This document shows, in pieces, positions 1 to 9,178 of a stretch of DNA of 64,000 nucleotides. Position 1 is the first letter of the stretch; each line of letters starts with the position of its first letter. Source of the DNA: Bradyrhizobium sp. SRS-191 (GTDB taxonomy: Bacteria > Pseudomonadota > Alphaproteobacteria > Rhizobiales > Xanthobacteraceae); the NCBI RefSeq assembly GCF_024586915.1, contig NZ_JANBVS010000001.1, positions 620,001 through 684,000 of the forward strand, read 5' to 3'. The position numbers were made by a program, and so were the translations under genes. The notes under the pieces are model-generated. The model saw only the letters and a list, made by a program, of their open reading frames with translations. It made no database searches and was not told where the DNA came from.

Positions 1-1098
1 GAGAGTGGCCTCCACCAGCCGGGCGATCGCCCCGAATCGAATCTGTCCGGCGATGAAGGCGGCCACCGCGATCTCGTTCGCCGCATTGAACACCGTCGTC
101 GCGCCCCGGCCGGTGCGCAGCGACTCATAGGCCAGCCGCAACCCGGGGAACCGCTCGAAGTCCGGCGCCTCGAAGGTGAGCGTGCCGATCTTGGCGAGAT
201 CGAGCCGCGCCGAGGGTCCCTTGATGCGTTCCGGCCAGCCGAGGCAATGCGCGATCGGGATCCGCATGTCCGGCGCGCCGAGTTGGGCCACCACCGAACG
301 GTCGGAGAACTCGACCATGCCGTGGACGATCGACTGCGGATGGACCAGCACGTCGATCTCGTCCGGCGACAGCGCGAACAGGTACGACGCCTCGATCACC
401 TCGAGGCCCTTGTTCATCATCGACGCCGAATCGATCGTGATCTTCTGGCCCATGCTCCAGTTCGGATGCTTGAGCGCCTGTGCCAGGGTCGCCTGCTCGA
501 TGTCGGCGGGCGCCCAGGTGCGGAACGGGCCGCCGGAGGCCGTGATGATCACGCGGACCAGCTCCTCGCGATTGCCGGAGGACAGCGCCTGGAACAGCGC
601 GTTGTGCTCCGAATCGGCCGGCAGGACGCAGGCGCCGGCCTGCGCGGCGCGTTCCATGAAGAAATCGCCGGCGCAGACCAGGCACTCCTTGTTGGCGAGC
701 GCCACGGTCGCGCCGCGGTCGACGGCGGCCAGCGCCGGCTTCAGGCCGGCCGCGCCGGACACCGCGGCCATCACCCAGTCGGCCGGACGCGCGCCGGCTT
801 CGATGATGGCGCTCTCTCCTGCCCCGCATTCGATCCCCGTGCCGGCCAGCGCCTCGCGCAGTTCGCCGAGCCGGGCCGGATCGGCAACCGCGACGAAGCG
901 CGGATTGAACTCCCGGGCCAGCTTCACCAGGCCCTCGACGTTGCTGTTGCCGGTCAGCGCCTCGACCCGGTAGCGCTCCGGCGCGCCGCGCAGCAGGTCC
1001 ATGGTCGAATCACCGATCGAGCCGGTGGCGCCGAGCACGGTGATGCTGCGCACCTCAGCCGCGATCGCCTTGTTGTTCCGCAATGGCACTGCGCTCAT
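1..1098 (-). CDS. dxr: 1-deoxy-D-xylulose 5-phosphate reductoisomerase (3' truncated by window)
   Basis: This enzyme converts DXP to 2-C-methyl-erythritol 4-phosphate with NADPH, the committed step of the MEP isoprenoid pathway, in the cytoplasm. The visible 366 codons begin with an NADPH-binding loop ([11 protein letters not shown], about residues 22-32), then ALANKE, the [11 protein letters not shown] metal/substrate motif, ITASGGPFR and the [18 protein letters not shown] segment, all hallmarks of Dxr. About 40 C-terminal residues lie outside the window. I chose ATG 1098 because GGTGAG sits just upstream; an in-frame ATG at 1113 is possible but has no ribosome site. It follows cdsA by 40 bp, so it is probably the distal part of the frr-uppS-cdsA transcription unit. 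Confidence 0.97.
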   Translation of the reverse strand, partial: MSAVPLRNNKAIAAEVRSITVLGATGSIGDSTMDLLRGAPERYRVEALTGNSNVEGLVKLAREFNPRFVAVADPARLGELREALAGTGIECGAGESAIIEAGARPADWVMAAVSGAAGLKPALAAVDRGATVALANKECLVCAGDFFMERAAQAGACVLPADSEHNALFQALSSGNREELVRVIITASGGPFRTWAPADIEQATLAQALKHPNWSMGQKITIDSASMMNKGLEVIEASYLFALSPDEIDVLVHPQSIVHGMVEFSDRSVVAQLGAPDMRIPIAHCLGWPERIKGPSARLDLAKIGTLTFEAPDFERFPGLRLAYESLRTGRGATTVFNAANEIAVAAFIAGQIRFGAIARLVEATL

Positions 1099-1138
1099 GA
1101 TCTCACCAAACATCTCGACCGGCCAGCGATGCTGCCTG

Positions 1139-2026
1139 TCACCAAACCAAAAGACCACGGCCGACGCCATCGAGGCCGCCGCGCAGCAAACCCACGATCG
1201 CTGCGAACACGATCGCAGCGACATAGCCGTCCAGGCGGTCCAGTAGGCCGCCATGGCCGGGAATGATGTGACTTGAATCCTTGACACCGAAGTGCCGCTT
1301 GACCGCGGACTCCGCGAGATCGCCGAGCTGCGACACGACCGACAGCACCGCCGCCACGGCCAGCATCGCGAGCACGCCGCCAGCCCCTGCCAAAGACCAG
1401 CCCGCCGCGGCGACCAGGCTCGCGACGAAGCCACCGATCGCACCGGCCCAGGTCTTGTTCGGACTGATCCGTGGCGCCAGCTTCGGGCCGCCGATGCTGC
1501 GTCCGGCGACATAGCCGCCGATATCGCTGGCCCAGACCACGAGCAACACCAGCACCAGCGCGTGCCAGCCCTGCTGCTGGTCGAAGCGGACCAGCACGGA
1601 CGCGAGTTCGGCGCCGGCGGCGTAGACAAACCCCGCGGCGACCCAAAGCCGGCGGCCGGCTGCGAGGGCCGCAACCGCAACGAGGCCGAGCGCGAGCACG
1701 ACCACGGCAAAGTCGATGAGACCGAACGCAGCACAGATTCCAGCCGTCGCGATGGCCATGGCTCCGGCCGTGCCGACGCTGGCGGTGCGGATCTCGCCGA
1801 TCACCATCAGCCATTCGAGATACAGCCCGACTGCGACGACCGTGACCAAGGCGGTCCAGAACACGCCGCCGGCATAGGCCGCGCCCAGCGCCAGCGGCAC
1901 CAGCACGAGGGCTGCCGCGATTCGCATCACGAGGTTGCTCGGACCAGCCTTCTTGGCCGGCGCGGCGTCATCGCGCTGCGCGGGATTAGCGGCGTCTCCG
2001 GCGGCTGCGGTCTCGGGGTGGGTCAC
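1139..2026 (-). CDS. cdsA: Phosphatidate cytidylyltransferase (CDP-diacylglycerol synthase)
   Basis: CdsA makes CDP-diacylglycerol from phosphatidate and CTP at the inner membrane, the branch point for all phospholipids. The 295-residue product has a hydrophilic N-terminus of about 30 residues, a series of hydrophobic segments and, near residues 232-268, the family signature [13 protein letters not shown] followed by [18 protein letters not shown]. The start is GTG at 2026, and it overlaps the uppS stop as GTGA, which indicates translational coupling. Its place after uppS and before dxr is the standard alphaproteobacterial order. Confidence 0.97.
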   Translation of the reverse strand: MTHPETAAAGDAANPAQRDDAAPAKKAGPSNLVMRIAAALVLVPLALGAAYAGGVFWTALVTVVAVGLYLEWLMVIGEIRTASVGTAGAMAIATAGICAAFGLIDFAVVVLALGLVAVAALAAGRRLWVAAGFVYAAGAELASVLVRFDQQQGWHALVLVLLVVWASDIGGYVAGRSIGGPKLAPRISPNKTWAGAIGGFVASLVAAAGWSLAGAGGVLAMLAVAAVLSVVSQLGDLAESAVKRHFGVKDSSHIIPGHGGLLDRLDGYVAAIVFAAIVGLLRGGLDGVGRGLLVW

Positions 2027-2781
2027 GAGGCGGTTTTCGCCACGAGGCCGCCGAAGCGGCGTTCACGCCGGCCGAACTCGGCGATCGCGCCCTCGAGCGC
2101 CGCCTTGTCGAAATCGGGCCAATGCTGGGGCACGAACACCAGTTCGCTATAGGCCGCCTGCCACATCAGGAAGTTCGACAGCCGCTGCTCGCCGCTGGTG
2201 CGGATGATCAGATCGGGATCGGGAATATCGGGAGCATCGAGATGAGCGCCGATCGCGTCCGCATCGATCGAGGCCGGATCGCGCCGTCCCTCCGCGACCT
2301 CGCGCGCGAGACGCTGCGCCGCGCGCGCGATCTCCTGGCGCGAGCCGTAGTTGAAGGCGACGACCAGCGTCAGCTTGGTGTTGGCTCGCGTCAGCTCCTC
2401 GGCCTCGCCGAGCAGCGCGCAGATGTCGGGCTCCAGTCCGTCGCGCTCGCCGATCACCCGAACGCGCACGCCATCACGGTGCAGCGTGGCGAGATCGTTG
2501 CGGATGAAGCGACGCAACAGGCCGAAGAGATCGCCGATCTCGCTCGCCGGCCGCGACCAGTTCTCCGATGAAAACGAGAAGATGGTGAGATAGCGGATGC
2601 CGAGCTCGTCACAGGCCCGCACCACGCGGCGCAGCGCCTCGACACCGCGGCGATGCCCCTCCGCGCGCGGCAGACCGCGTGCCGCAGCCCAGCGGCCATT
2701 GCCATCCATGATGATGGCAACATGGGCCGGTCCGTCGGACCGGTCCGGCGCCTCCGTCACCGGGGCCGCGGCTTTGGACAT
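2023..2781 (-). CDS. uppS: Isoprenyl transferase (undecaprenyl diphosphate synthase)
   Basis: UppS adds eight isopentenyl units to farnesyl-PP to make the C55 carrier lipid for peptidoglycan and other envelope polymers. All cis-prenyltransferase motifs are visible: [10 protein letters not shown] with the catalytic Asp about residue 26, [14 protein letters not shown] and the C-terminal [21 protein letters not shown] region. Two in-frame ATGs exist, 2790 and 2781. The GAAGGA ribosome site abuts the first with no spacing and lies about 8 nt before the second, so I favour 2781 (252 residues). It starts 12 bp after frr and its stop overlaps the cdsA start. Confidence 0.96.
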   Translation of the reverse strand: MSKAAAPVTEAPDRSDGPAHVAIIMDGNGRWAAARGLPRAEGHRRGVEALRRVVRACDELGIRYLTIFSFSSENWSRPASEIGDLFGLLRRFIRNDLATLHRDGVRVRVIGERDGLEPDICALLGEAEELTRANTKLTLVVAFNYGSRQEIARAAQRLAREVAEGRRDPASIDADAIGAHLDAPDIPDPDLIIRTSGEQRLSNFLMWQAAYSELVFVPQHWPDFDKAALEGAIAEFGRRERRFGGLVAKTAS

Positions 2782-2793
2782 CAGGCGCATCCT

Positions 2794-3357
2794 TCAGACG
2801 GTGAGGATTTCCTTTTCCTTCGCCGCCAGCAGCTGGTCGATCTCCGAGATCACGCTGTCGGTCGCCTTCTGCACGTCGCCGGCGAAGCGCTCCTGGTCGT
2901 CCTCGGACATCTCGTGATTCTTCTCGAGCTTCTTCAGGGTATCGAGACCGTCGCGGCGGACGTGGCGGACGGCGACACGGGCCTGCTCGGCGTATTTGTG
3001 CGCAACCTTGACCAGCTCCTTGCGGCGCTCCTGGTTGAGCTCGGGAATGCGCAGCCGGATCACCTGGCCTTCGGTCGCCGGCGACAGGCCGAGATTGGAA
3101 TCGACGATCGCCTTCTCGACGGCCTTGACCATGGAGCGGTCCCAGACCTGCACCGAGAGCAGGCGCGGCTCGGGCACGGAAACGGTGGCGAGCTGGTTGA
3201 GCGGCATGTGCGAGCCATAGGCCTCGACCTGGACTGGCTCCACCATCGACGCCGAAGCGCGGCCGGTGCGCAGGCCGCCGAGTTCGTGCTTCAGCGCCTG
3301 GGTGGCGCCCTGCATGCGGCGCTTCAGTTCGTTGAGGTCGAAATTGCCCGTGCTCAT
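2794..3357 (-). CDS. frr: Ribosome recycling factor
   Basis: RRF, with EF-G, splits the post-termination ribosome. The 187-residue product has the usual length. It shows the helical N-terminus with [10 protein letters not shown] and the [31 protein letters not shown] core, and a C-terminal long helix ending in EKEILTV. The reading frame is open 47 codons further upstream, but the ATG at 3357 is preceded by a strong purine-rich AGGAAAGGAAAG and the N-terminus matches the family, so the longer start is rejected. It lies 162 bp downstream of pyrH and 12 bp before uppS. Confidence 0.97.
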   Translation of the reverse strand: MSTGNFDLNELKRRMQGATQALKHELGGLRTGRASASMVEPVQVEAYGSHMPLNQLATVSVPEPRLLSVQVWDRSMVKAVEKAIVDSNLGLSPATEGQVIRLRIPELNQERRKELVKVAHKYAEQARVAVRHVRRDGLDTLKKLEKNHEMSEDDQERFAGDVQKATDSVISEIDQLLAAKEKEILTV

Positions 3358-3519
3358 CACGCTTTCCTTTCCTGCAACCCGGGCCCCCTGCCGGCTCGAC
3401 CGGACCTCCTGCGCGGAGATCCAAGGCCGGACCTGGCGAGTCCCGGACGAATTCTGTGTCGTTCTGCTTCTACCGCAGCCCCGGGTTCGGTCCAACACCG
3501 GCAGCGGACGGTGTCGCGC

Positions 3520-4236
3520 TCACCCCGCGACGACGGTGCCGCGCCCTTCGCCCCGCAACATCGCGCCGATCGCGCCGGGCTCGGCGATGGAGAACACAAT
3601 GATAGGCAGCGATGTTTCCCGGGCAAGAGCGAACGCCGTGGCGTCCATGACCTTGTAGCCGCCCTCGATCGCCTGGGAATGGGTCAACCGGTCGAATCGC
3701 TTCGCGGCCGGATCCTTCTTGGGATCGGCGCTGTAGACGCCGTCGACATTGGTGGCCTTCAGCACGGCCTGGGCGCCGATCTCGGCGGCGCGCAGCACGG
3801 CCGTGGTGTCGGTCGTGAAATAGGGATTGCCGGTCCCGCCGCCGAGCACGACGATGCGCCCCTCTGCAAGCGCCTTGTGCGCCGCAGCGCGCGTGAACAG
3901 CTCGCAGACCTCCGGCATCACGAAGGCGGACAGTGCCAGCGCCGGGCTGCCCTTGCGTTGGATCGCGGCCTCCAAGGCGAGGCAGTTCATGACGGTGGCC
4001 AGCATGCCCATGGTGTCGCCGGTCGGGCGCGACACGCCTTGCGACGACACTTCGACGCCGCGCACCATGTTGCCGCCGCCGACGACGACGGCGATCTCGA
4101 TTCCGAGCTTCTGGGCGGCGATCAGGTCGTCGGCGATGCGATCGACGGTCGGCTGGTCGATGCCATGGGAATGCGGGCCGGCGAGATACTCGCCGGACAG
4201 CTTGACCACGACGCGACGATAGACCGGCTCAGCCAT
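3520..4236 (-). CDS. pyrH: UMP kinase
   Basis: PyrH phosphorylates UMP to UDP as a cytoplasmic hexamer and is feedback-controlled by UTP and GTP. The 238-residue product opens with the amino-acid-kinase signature RVVVKLSGE, followed by [35 protein letters not shown] and [14 protein letters not shown], in the order typical of bacterial UMP kinases. It lies 74 bp downstream of tsf, with a stable hairpin in between, and upstream of frr, the almost universal tsf-pyrH-frr arrangement. Confidence 0.98.
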   Translation of the reverse strand: MAEPVYRRVVVKLSGEYLAGPHSHGIDQPTVDRIADDLIAAQKLGIEIAVVVGGGNMVRGVEVSSQGVSRPTGDTMGMLATVMNCLALEAAIQRKGSPALALSAFVMPEVCELFTRAAAHKALAEGRIVVLGGGTGNPYFTTDTTAVLRAAEIGAQAVLKATNVDGVYSADPKKDPAAKRFDRLTHSQAIEGGYKVMDATAFALARETSLPIIVFSIAEPGAIGAMLRGEGRGTVVAG

Positions 4237-4266
4237 GTGCCAATATGTCCCTATCCCGCGCGTTGA

Positions 4267-4293
4267 GATCCGGCGCGAAGACCGCGCCGGATC
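4267..4293 (-). other. Stable inverted repeat between tsf and pyrH
   Basis: An 11-bp perfect stem (GATCCGGCGCG / CGCGCCGGATC) with a 5-nt loop lies just after the tsf stop. Neither strand shows a T-tract after it, so it is not a classical intrinsic terminator. It may protect the rpsB-tsf mRNA 3' end or partly reduce read-through into pyrH. The structure is directly visible; the role is inference. Confidence 0.6.
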
Positions 4294-4310
4294 ATGACCG
4301 TTCTCAGTCG

Positions 4311-5234
4311 TTACTTCTTGCCGCTGGCGGCAGCGACTTCGGCAGCGAAGTCGGTCTCTTCCTTCTCGATGCCCTCACCGAGCGCATAGCGCACGAAGCC
4401 GGCAACCTTGATCGGACCACCGACCTTGCCTTCGGCTTCCTTCAGCGCCTGGGCAACGGACTTGCCGCTGTCATGGATGAAGGCCTGCTCGAGCAGGGTG
4501 ACTTCCTTGTAGTAGGTCTTCAGGCCGGACTCGACGATCTTCTCGATCACGTTTTCCGGCTTGCCCTGCTGACGATACTTGTCGGCGAGCACGTCCTTCT
4601 CGCGCTTGACGAGTTCCGGATCGAGACCGGCGGCATCGATCGCCTGCGGGTTGGCAGCCGCGACATGCATCGCGAGCTGGCGGCCAAGCACCGCGAGCTC
4701 GTCGGTCTTGCCCGGCGACTCCAGCGCGACGATGACGCCGAGCTTGCCGGCGCCCTCGATGACAGCGCCATGCACGTAGCTCGACACCACGCCTTCGCTC
4801 ACTTCGAGCGCAGCCGCGCGGCGCAGCGTCTGGTTCTCACCGATGGTCGCGATCGAATCGGCGATCGCCGCCTCGACCGTGATGCTGCCGACCTTGGCGG
4901 CCTTGATCTTCTCGACGTCGGCGCCGACGTCGAGCGCGACCTGGGCGATCATCTTGACCAGGCCCTGGAAGTGCTCATTGCGCGCGACGAAGTCGGTCTC
5001 GGAATTGACCTCGACGACCACGCCCTTCTTGCCCGAGGTCAGCGCGCCGATCAGGCCCTCGGCCGCGACGCGGCCGGCCTTCTTGGCGGCCTTCGACAGG
5101 CCCTTCTTGCGCAGCCAATCCTGCGCGGCCTGCATGTCGCCGCCGTTCTCGGTGAGCGCGGCCTTGCAATCCATCATGCCCGCGCCGGTCGACTCGCGCA
5201 GGTCCTTCACCATCGCTGCGGTGATATTCGCCAT
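4311..5234 (-). CDS. tsf: Translation elongation factor Ts
   Basis: EF-Ts exchanges GDP for GTP on EF-Tu. The 307-residue product starts with the UBA-like domain ([20 protein letters not shown]) and carries the [10 protein letters not shown] motif that contacts EF-Tu, followed by the duplicated core. The reading frame is open 16 codons further upstream, but the ATG at 5234 gives the conserved MANITA N-terminus. It is co-oriented with rpsB 131 bp upstream, as in nearly all bacteria; a hairpin lies in that gap. Confidence 0.98.
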   Translation of the reverse strand: MANITAAMVKDLRESTGAGMMDCKAALTENGGDMQAAQDWLRKKGLSKAAKKAGRVAAEGLIGALTSGKKGVVVEVNSETDFVARNEHFQGLVKMIAQVALDVGADVEKIKAAKVGSITVEAAIADSIATIGENQTLRRAAALEVSEGVVSSYVHGAVIEGAGKLGVIVALESPGKTDELAVLGRQLAMHVAAANPQAIDAAGLDPELVKREKDVLADKYRQQGKPENVIEKIVESGLKTYYKEVTLLEQAFIHDSGKSVAQALKEAEGKVGGPIKVAGFVRYALGEGIEKEETDFAAEVAAASGKK

Positions 5235-5325
5235 TGTTGAACGTCCTTTTGCCTGTCCAAAGCGCGACGCAGCGGAAGGCACATCGCCGTCCGCTGCCAG
5301 GAAAAATACCTATCTCAGTCGCGAT

Positions 5326-5346
5326 GGCCGGCGTGCGACGCCGGCC
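5326..5346 (-). other. Stable inverted repeat between rpsB and tsf
   Basis: A perfect 9-bp stem (GGCCGGCGT / ACGCCGGCC) with a 3-nt loop lies in the rpsB-tsf gap, 20 bp after the rpsB stop. No T-tract follows on the minus strand. In other bacteria S2 exceeds EF-Ts or the two are adjusted by such an element; here that function is only inferred. Confidence 0.55.
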
Positions 5347-5365
5347 AGATTCTTGTCGTGTCGTC

Positions 5366-6355
5366 TTAGGCGTCGGCGAGCGACTTGGCCTGGGCGACCC
5401 AGGCGTCGGCCCGGCTCGGCAGACCGACTTCTTCGCCGATCTGGTGGGCCGTGTCGTGATTGAGCTCGGCGAGCTGCCAGAAGTGGAAGATGCCGAGGTC
5501 GTTCAGCTTCTTCTCGATCGCACCGGACACGCCGGTCAGCTTCTTGAGATCGTCAGCGGTGCCGCGCGGACCGGGCAGCCCCTGGAACGTGGAGGCGGAT
5601 GCAGCCGGAAGATCCTCTTCCAGCGGCGCAGCCGAGGCGCCGACGTCGATGCCGAGCTCGCCCTGGGCGCGCGAGATGCCGTCGATGGCGGCGCGCGCGA
5701 TCAGGTCGCAATACAGCGAGATGGCGCGGCCGGCGTCGTCATTGCCGGGGACCACGTAGGTGATGCCCTTCGGATCGCAATTGGTGTCGACGATCGCGGC
5801 GACCGGAATGTTGAGGCGCTGGGCCTCCTGGATCGCGATGTCTTCCTTGTTGGTGTCGATCACGAAGATCATGTCGGGCAGACCGCCCATGTCCTTGATG
5901 CCGCCGAGCGAACGGTCGAGCTTGTCGCGCTCGCGCTGCAGGGTCAGGCGCTCCTTCTTGGTGTAGGAGTTCGCCTCGCCCGAGGACAGCACCTCGTCGA
6001 GATGGCGCAGACGCTTGATCGACGCCGAGATCGTCTTCCAGTTGGTCAGCGTGCCGCCGAGCCAGCGCGAATTGACGAAATACTGCGCGCAGCGCTTGGC
6101 CGCGTCGGCGACGTTGTCCTGCGCCTGGCGCTTGGTGCCGACGAACAGGATGCGGCCGCCCTTGGCGACGGTGTCGCTCACCGCCTGCAGCGCCGTGTGC
6201 ATCAGCGGCACGGTCTGGGCGAGATCGATGATGTGGATGTTGTTGCGGCTTCCGAAAATGAAATCGGCCATTTTCGGATTCCAGCGGTGAGACTGGTGAC
6301 CAAAGTGCACGCCAGCTTCGAGCAGCTGGCGCATGGTGAATTCAGGCAACGCCAT
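5366..6355 (-). CDS. rpsB: 30S ribosomal protein S2 with C-terminal helix-hairpin-helix-like extension
   Basis: S2 is a late-assembling small-subunit protein needed for S1 binding. The N-terminal 245 residues are canonical ([61 protein letters not shown]). The product is 329 residues rather than about 240: from about residue 255 there is an acidic Ala/Pro linker and then a helical module ([20 protein letters not shown] ... FWQLAEL) that resembles helix-hairpin-helix folds of the DUF4332 or 50S-L21-tail type. Such tails occur in Rhizobiales. The ATG at 6355 is chosen from family N-termini; the frame is open 31 codons further up. Confidence 0.97.
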   Translation of the reverse strand: MALPEFTMRQLLEAGVHFGHQSHRWNPKMADFIFGSRNNIHIIDLAQTVPLMHTALQAVSDTVAKGGRILFVGTKRQAQDNVADAAKRCAQYFVNSRWLGGTLTNWKTISASIKRLRHLDEVLSSGEANSYTKKERLTLQRERDKLDRSLGGIKDMGGLPDMIFVIDTNKEDIAIQEAQRLNIPVAAIVDTNCDPKGITYVVPGNDDAGRAISLYCDLIARAAIDGISRAQGELGIDVGASAAPLEEDLPAASASTFQGLPGPRGTADDLKKLTGVSGAIEKKLNDLGIFHFWQLAELNHDTAHQIGEEVGLPSRADAWVAQAKSLADA

Positions 6356-6395
6356 TTGGATATTCTCCGGTTGATTCCTCCGGAAACGCGTGAGC

Positions 6396-6416
6396 AAAAA
6401 CGGGCCGTTCGGCCCG
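6396..6416 (-). terminator. Intrinsic terminator-like hairpin in the rpsB leader (putative attenuator)
   Basis: Read on the minus strand, CGGGCC-GAAC-GGCCCG is followed directly by TTTTTG. It ends about 40 nt before the rpsB start codon and lies after the probable promoter at 6472-6499, so it interrupts the leader rather than ending a gene. A premature-termination control of rpsB-tsf, perhaps by S2, is the simplest reading, but it is inference. It could also stop read-through from the FHA gene 330 bp upstream. Confidence 0.65.
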
Positions 6417-6471
6417 GCTTGCCACCGGACGCCCTCTAGGAGAGCCAAGTTTCCGTGTGAGATGGCGCGCT

Positions 6472-6499
6472 ATATAGCCGGATTTTGGCGCAACGCAAG
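6472..6499 (-). promoter_or_regulatory. Probable housekeeping promoter of rpsB-tsf
   Basis: On the minus strand CTTGCG (6499-6494) and CTATAT (6477-6472) are 16 bp apart, close to the Rhizobiales sigma-70 consensus CTTGAC-N16/17-CTATAT. Transcription would begin near 6465 and give a leader of about 110 nt containing the hairpin at 6396-6416. Confidence 0.55.
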
Positions 6500-6743
6500 G
6501 AAAATGGGCCTATTCGGCCTGCAGAAGCTCCGCCATGCCAATCCGGGCCTGGCTTTCCTGGGAGGGCACGAGGTCGACGGGCCCTTGTCATCACCGCCGG
6601 CGGAGGCTGCAGCCATGACGCCCCGCCCCGACACACCCCGCTACCAGCAGCGATAGACTGCCCGAAAAACGCCCGTCGCTTCATTCGAATCCCACCGTGA
6701 ACTCGGAACTTTCAAGGCCGGGAACAAGGACAGTGGACTGTGC
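6500..6743. other. Intergenic region upstream of the rpsB promoter
   Basis: Together with the leader this makes a 388-bp stretch without a gene between the FHA gene stop and rpsB. Apart from the promoter and hairpin listed separately I see no RNA gene, repeat or convincing small reading frame here. Confidence 0.5.
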
Positions 6744-7706
6744 TCAGCGCTCCGCGCTGGCCGGCTTCAGCTCCGCACGGTCGGCATCGAGCTTCGCCTT
6801 CATGCGCCCGAGATCGTCGAAGAAGGCCTGCTGCTCCCGGAGCGGGACCAGGCGCAAGGCGGGCGGCATCAGCACGTGGCTGACATTGGGACGGCCCGAA
6901 TTGGCGAACGCCTCCGACCGCTGCAGGGACTGGACCGCGATGGCGACCACGAGCAGGACCGCGACCACGATGCCTTTGGCAACCAGATGGGTGCGCCCGA
7001 CCTCGCGCAGGTGCAGGAAGCAGGCCGTCGCGAGAACGATCCAGGCGACGACGTAGCCGTAGGTGAAAACGGTCGTCCATGTCAGGGCGAAGGACGCGAT
7101 CTGCGCGAACTCGCTATAGAACCAGAATGCGACCAGGCCGGCCTCGGCGATGAGCAGATGACGCAGGAAGTGCGATCGTCCGGAGAACAGCCGTGCGAGC
7201 AGCGCCCATACGCCCACCCATGCGAGGACGACCCCGATCAGCGTCAGCATCGGCACCAGATAGTCGGACAGGTGCGGCTCGGAGGTCTGCGCGAACCAGA
7301 CCAGGAGTCCATTGAGCGCCAGCAGAACGGCGCCGAGCGCCACGGCCGCGACGACCGGGAGAATGCTGCGCTCCGAGCCCACGAGCCGCTCCGGCTCGAC
7401 GGCATGGGCGGCATCGCGGACCCGCAGCAGCGTCTGGCCGATCCGGATCGGCTTGCTGCCGTCGAGGACGAGCTGCGGCTTACGGGTCTTGCTGCGGTCG
7501 AGATAGAGGCCGTTGGCGCTGCCGAGATCCTCGGCGACGAGACGCCCCTCGCCATCGCGGAAGATGCGAACGTGGCGCGCCGCGACGAAGGGATCATCGA
7601 GGATGACGTGATTGTCGTAGCCGCGACCGATGTGGATCTCGGCCGCATCGACCCGGAAGCGGCCGGCGACGTCGCGATGCTTGGAGAGGATCTCGATCCA
7701 GATCAT
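6744..7706 (-). CDS. FHA-domain multi-pass membrane protein
   Basis: The 320-residue product has an N-terminal forkhead-associated domain at about residues 23-97 (IHIGRGYDNHVILDD, then DLGSANGLYLD). In the phosphothreonine-binding loop the usual Ser is Ala (VAARHVRI), so binding may be altered. From about residue 113 on there are four or five hydrophobic segments, then a short charged C-terminal tail predicted to be helical. FHA domains read Thr phosphorylation, so this is probably a membrane sensor or adaptor. Its start overlaps the stop of the upstream secreted protease gene by 4 bp, so both are likely made together with the caspase-fold protein upstream. No known symbol. Confidence 0.88.
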   Translation of the reverse strand: MIWIEILSKHRDVAGRFRVDAAEIHIGRGYDNHVILDDPFVAARHVRIFRDGEGRLVAEDLGSANGLYLDRSKTRKPQLVLDGSKPIRIGQTLLRVRDAAHAVEPERLVGSERSILPVVAAVALGAVLLALNGLLVWFAQTSEPHLSDYLVPMLTLIGVVLAWVGVWALLARLFSGRSHFLRHLLIAEAGLVAFWFYSEFAQIASFALTWTTVFTYGYVVAWIVLATACFLHLREVGRTHLVAKGIVVAVLLVVAIAVQSLQRSEAFANSGRPNVSHVLMPPALRLVPLREQQAFFDDLGRMKAKLDADRAELKPASAER

Positions 7707-9049
7707 CGGGCGACCTGCAGCCGTTCGAGGAAGCTCTTGCCGAGCCGCAACGCGTCGTCATAGGCGATCGCCTGCAGATTGAGCCGCGACACCAGCGCCT
7801 CATCGGCATGGTCCTGCGTCACGGCCACCAGCACGACGTCATAGAGTCCGTCGAACTCGCGATAGCCTTGCGCGCACCACATCACCCGCAACGGCGGATG
7901 ATCCGCCGCCGGCGCGAGGCCGACGAAATCCTCGTGGCAATGCTGCGGCGTGTACCATTTGCGGAACGATCCGCCCAAGGAGAGGCGCGGCTGCGCCAGC
8001 TGCGTCAGCACGGTTGCGAACTGGAATTGATTGAGGTCGATCGACTTGGCGTAGGAGTGATTGACCTCGACGGTACCGGTGTTGAGGTCGGAGGCGACAT
8101 ACACGCCAGCCTCGGCCTTGCAGCTCGTGGAGTTGATGCTGGCGCGCGGCTTGGGCGAGGCGCCGGCATTGGTGCTGGCCCAGCATTCAAACCACCCTGC
8201 CCGCGTTTCCGGCGCTTGATAGGAGCCGAACACGCGGTCGCGGAAGCCCTCGTCGCTCAGGGATTTGTAGAGCGCGCCGCGCCAGCTCGCGAGCTGGGCG
8301 ATCACGTCCTTGCGCAGATCGCCTGCCGTCGACCGGGCTACGCGATCCGTCGCGAGCAGCGCGGCCGCGAAGCGCGCCGGCACCAGGAAGCTGATCAGCT
8401 GGCCGCCGCGGCGCGTGGCGACGTTGATGCCGACCACCTGCCCCTGCGCGTTGACTGCGGGACCACCGCTCATGCCGGGATTGAGCGCACCGGTGAAGTG
8501 GATGTGATCGTTGTAGCTGTGCTCGACCAGACCGTTATAGGTGCCCTCGATGATGGTGAAGCCGAGGTCGAGCGGGTTGCCGAGCGAATAGAGCCGCTCG
8601 CCCTTCGGCAGGCTGCCGTCGAGCGCGGCCTTGTCGAAGGTGAAGAACGGCGCATTCTGCTTGTCGACGCGAACCAGCGCGAGGTCATTCGGCAGGTCGA
8701 CGGCGAGCAGCGTCACCGCGCCCTGGGTGCCGTCGGCGCCGGTGTATTCGAGCCGATAGGTCTTCGGCTCGAGCGCCGCATCCGACACGACGTGATAGTT
8801 GGTGATCGCAAGCCCGTCGGCGGAGACCAGGAAGCCGGAGCCGGTCGAGGTCTGGCGGCCGGCATCGGCCAGCAGCGTGCGGATCTGCAGCAGGCGGGGC
8901 GGCGCCGAAGCGTAGACGGTTTCGGCGCCGGGCAGCGCCTGGGCACCGGCGGACGCCGGCAAGACCGTCATTGCCGAACTGCAAAGGGCGGCCAGGATTG
9001 CGCCTTGCAATAGCAGCGCGTGCACCGTCCGAACAAACGCTGAAATCAA
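7703..9049 (-). CDS. Secreted trypsin-like (S1C/HtrA-type) serine protease, no PDZ seen
   Basis: A 448-residue exported protease. A signal peptide ends near residue 37 (ASAGAQA). The protease core holds the complete triad: His86 in ITNYHVV, Asp122 in NDLALVRV and Ser194 in GMSGGPAVN. The roughly 200 residues after the core show no PDZ pattern; they contain several Cys residues and an aromatic-rich segment that I do not recognise. It is transcribed after the caspase-fold gene (129-bp gap) and overlaps the FHA gene by 4 bp. A role in envelope stress or in processing a neighbour is inference. Confidence 0.9.
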   Translation of the reverse strand: MISAFVRTVHALLLQGAILAALCSSAMTVLPASAGAQALPGAETVYASAPPRLLQIRTLLADAGRQTSTGSGFLVSADGLAITNYHVVSDAALEPKTYRLEYTGADGTQGAVTLLAVDLPNDLALVRVDKQNAPFFTFDKAALDGSLPKGERLYSLGNPLDLGFTIIEGTYNGLVEHSYNDHIHFTGALNPGMSGGPAVNAQGQVVGINVATRRGGQLISFLVPARFAAALLATDRVARSTAGDLRKDVIAQLASWRGALYKSLSDEGFRDRVFGSYQAPETRAGWFECWASTNAGASPKPRASINSTSCKAEAGVYVASDLNTGTVEVNHSYAKSIDLNQFQFATVLTQLAQPRLSLGGSFRKWYTPQHCHEDFVGLAPAADHPPLRVMWCAQGYREFDGLYDVVLVAVTQDHADEALVSRLNLQAIAYDDALRLGKSFLERLQVAR

Positions 9050-9178
9050 TGATGCCCCCGCAACAGGTCGTCGGCTGCCGACGTCCTGCGCCCACGATCG
9101 ATCAGTCCGGCGAACCGGCCAATATCGAAAACGGGCCTGCGATGCAACGCCCGCGCCGCCGCGGCGGCGCGGGTCCGC

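Noticed and set aside
4267..4293. Hairpin called an intrinsic terminator of tsf
   Set aside because: No T-tract follows on the transcribed strand, so I list it only as a stable inverted repeat.
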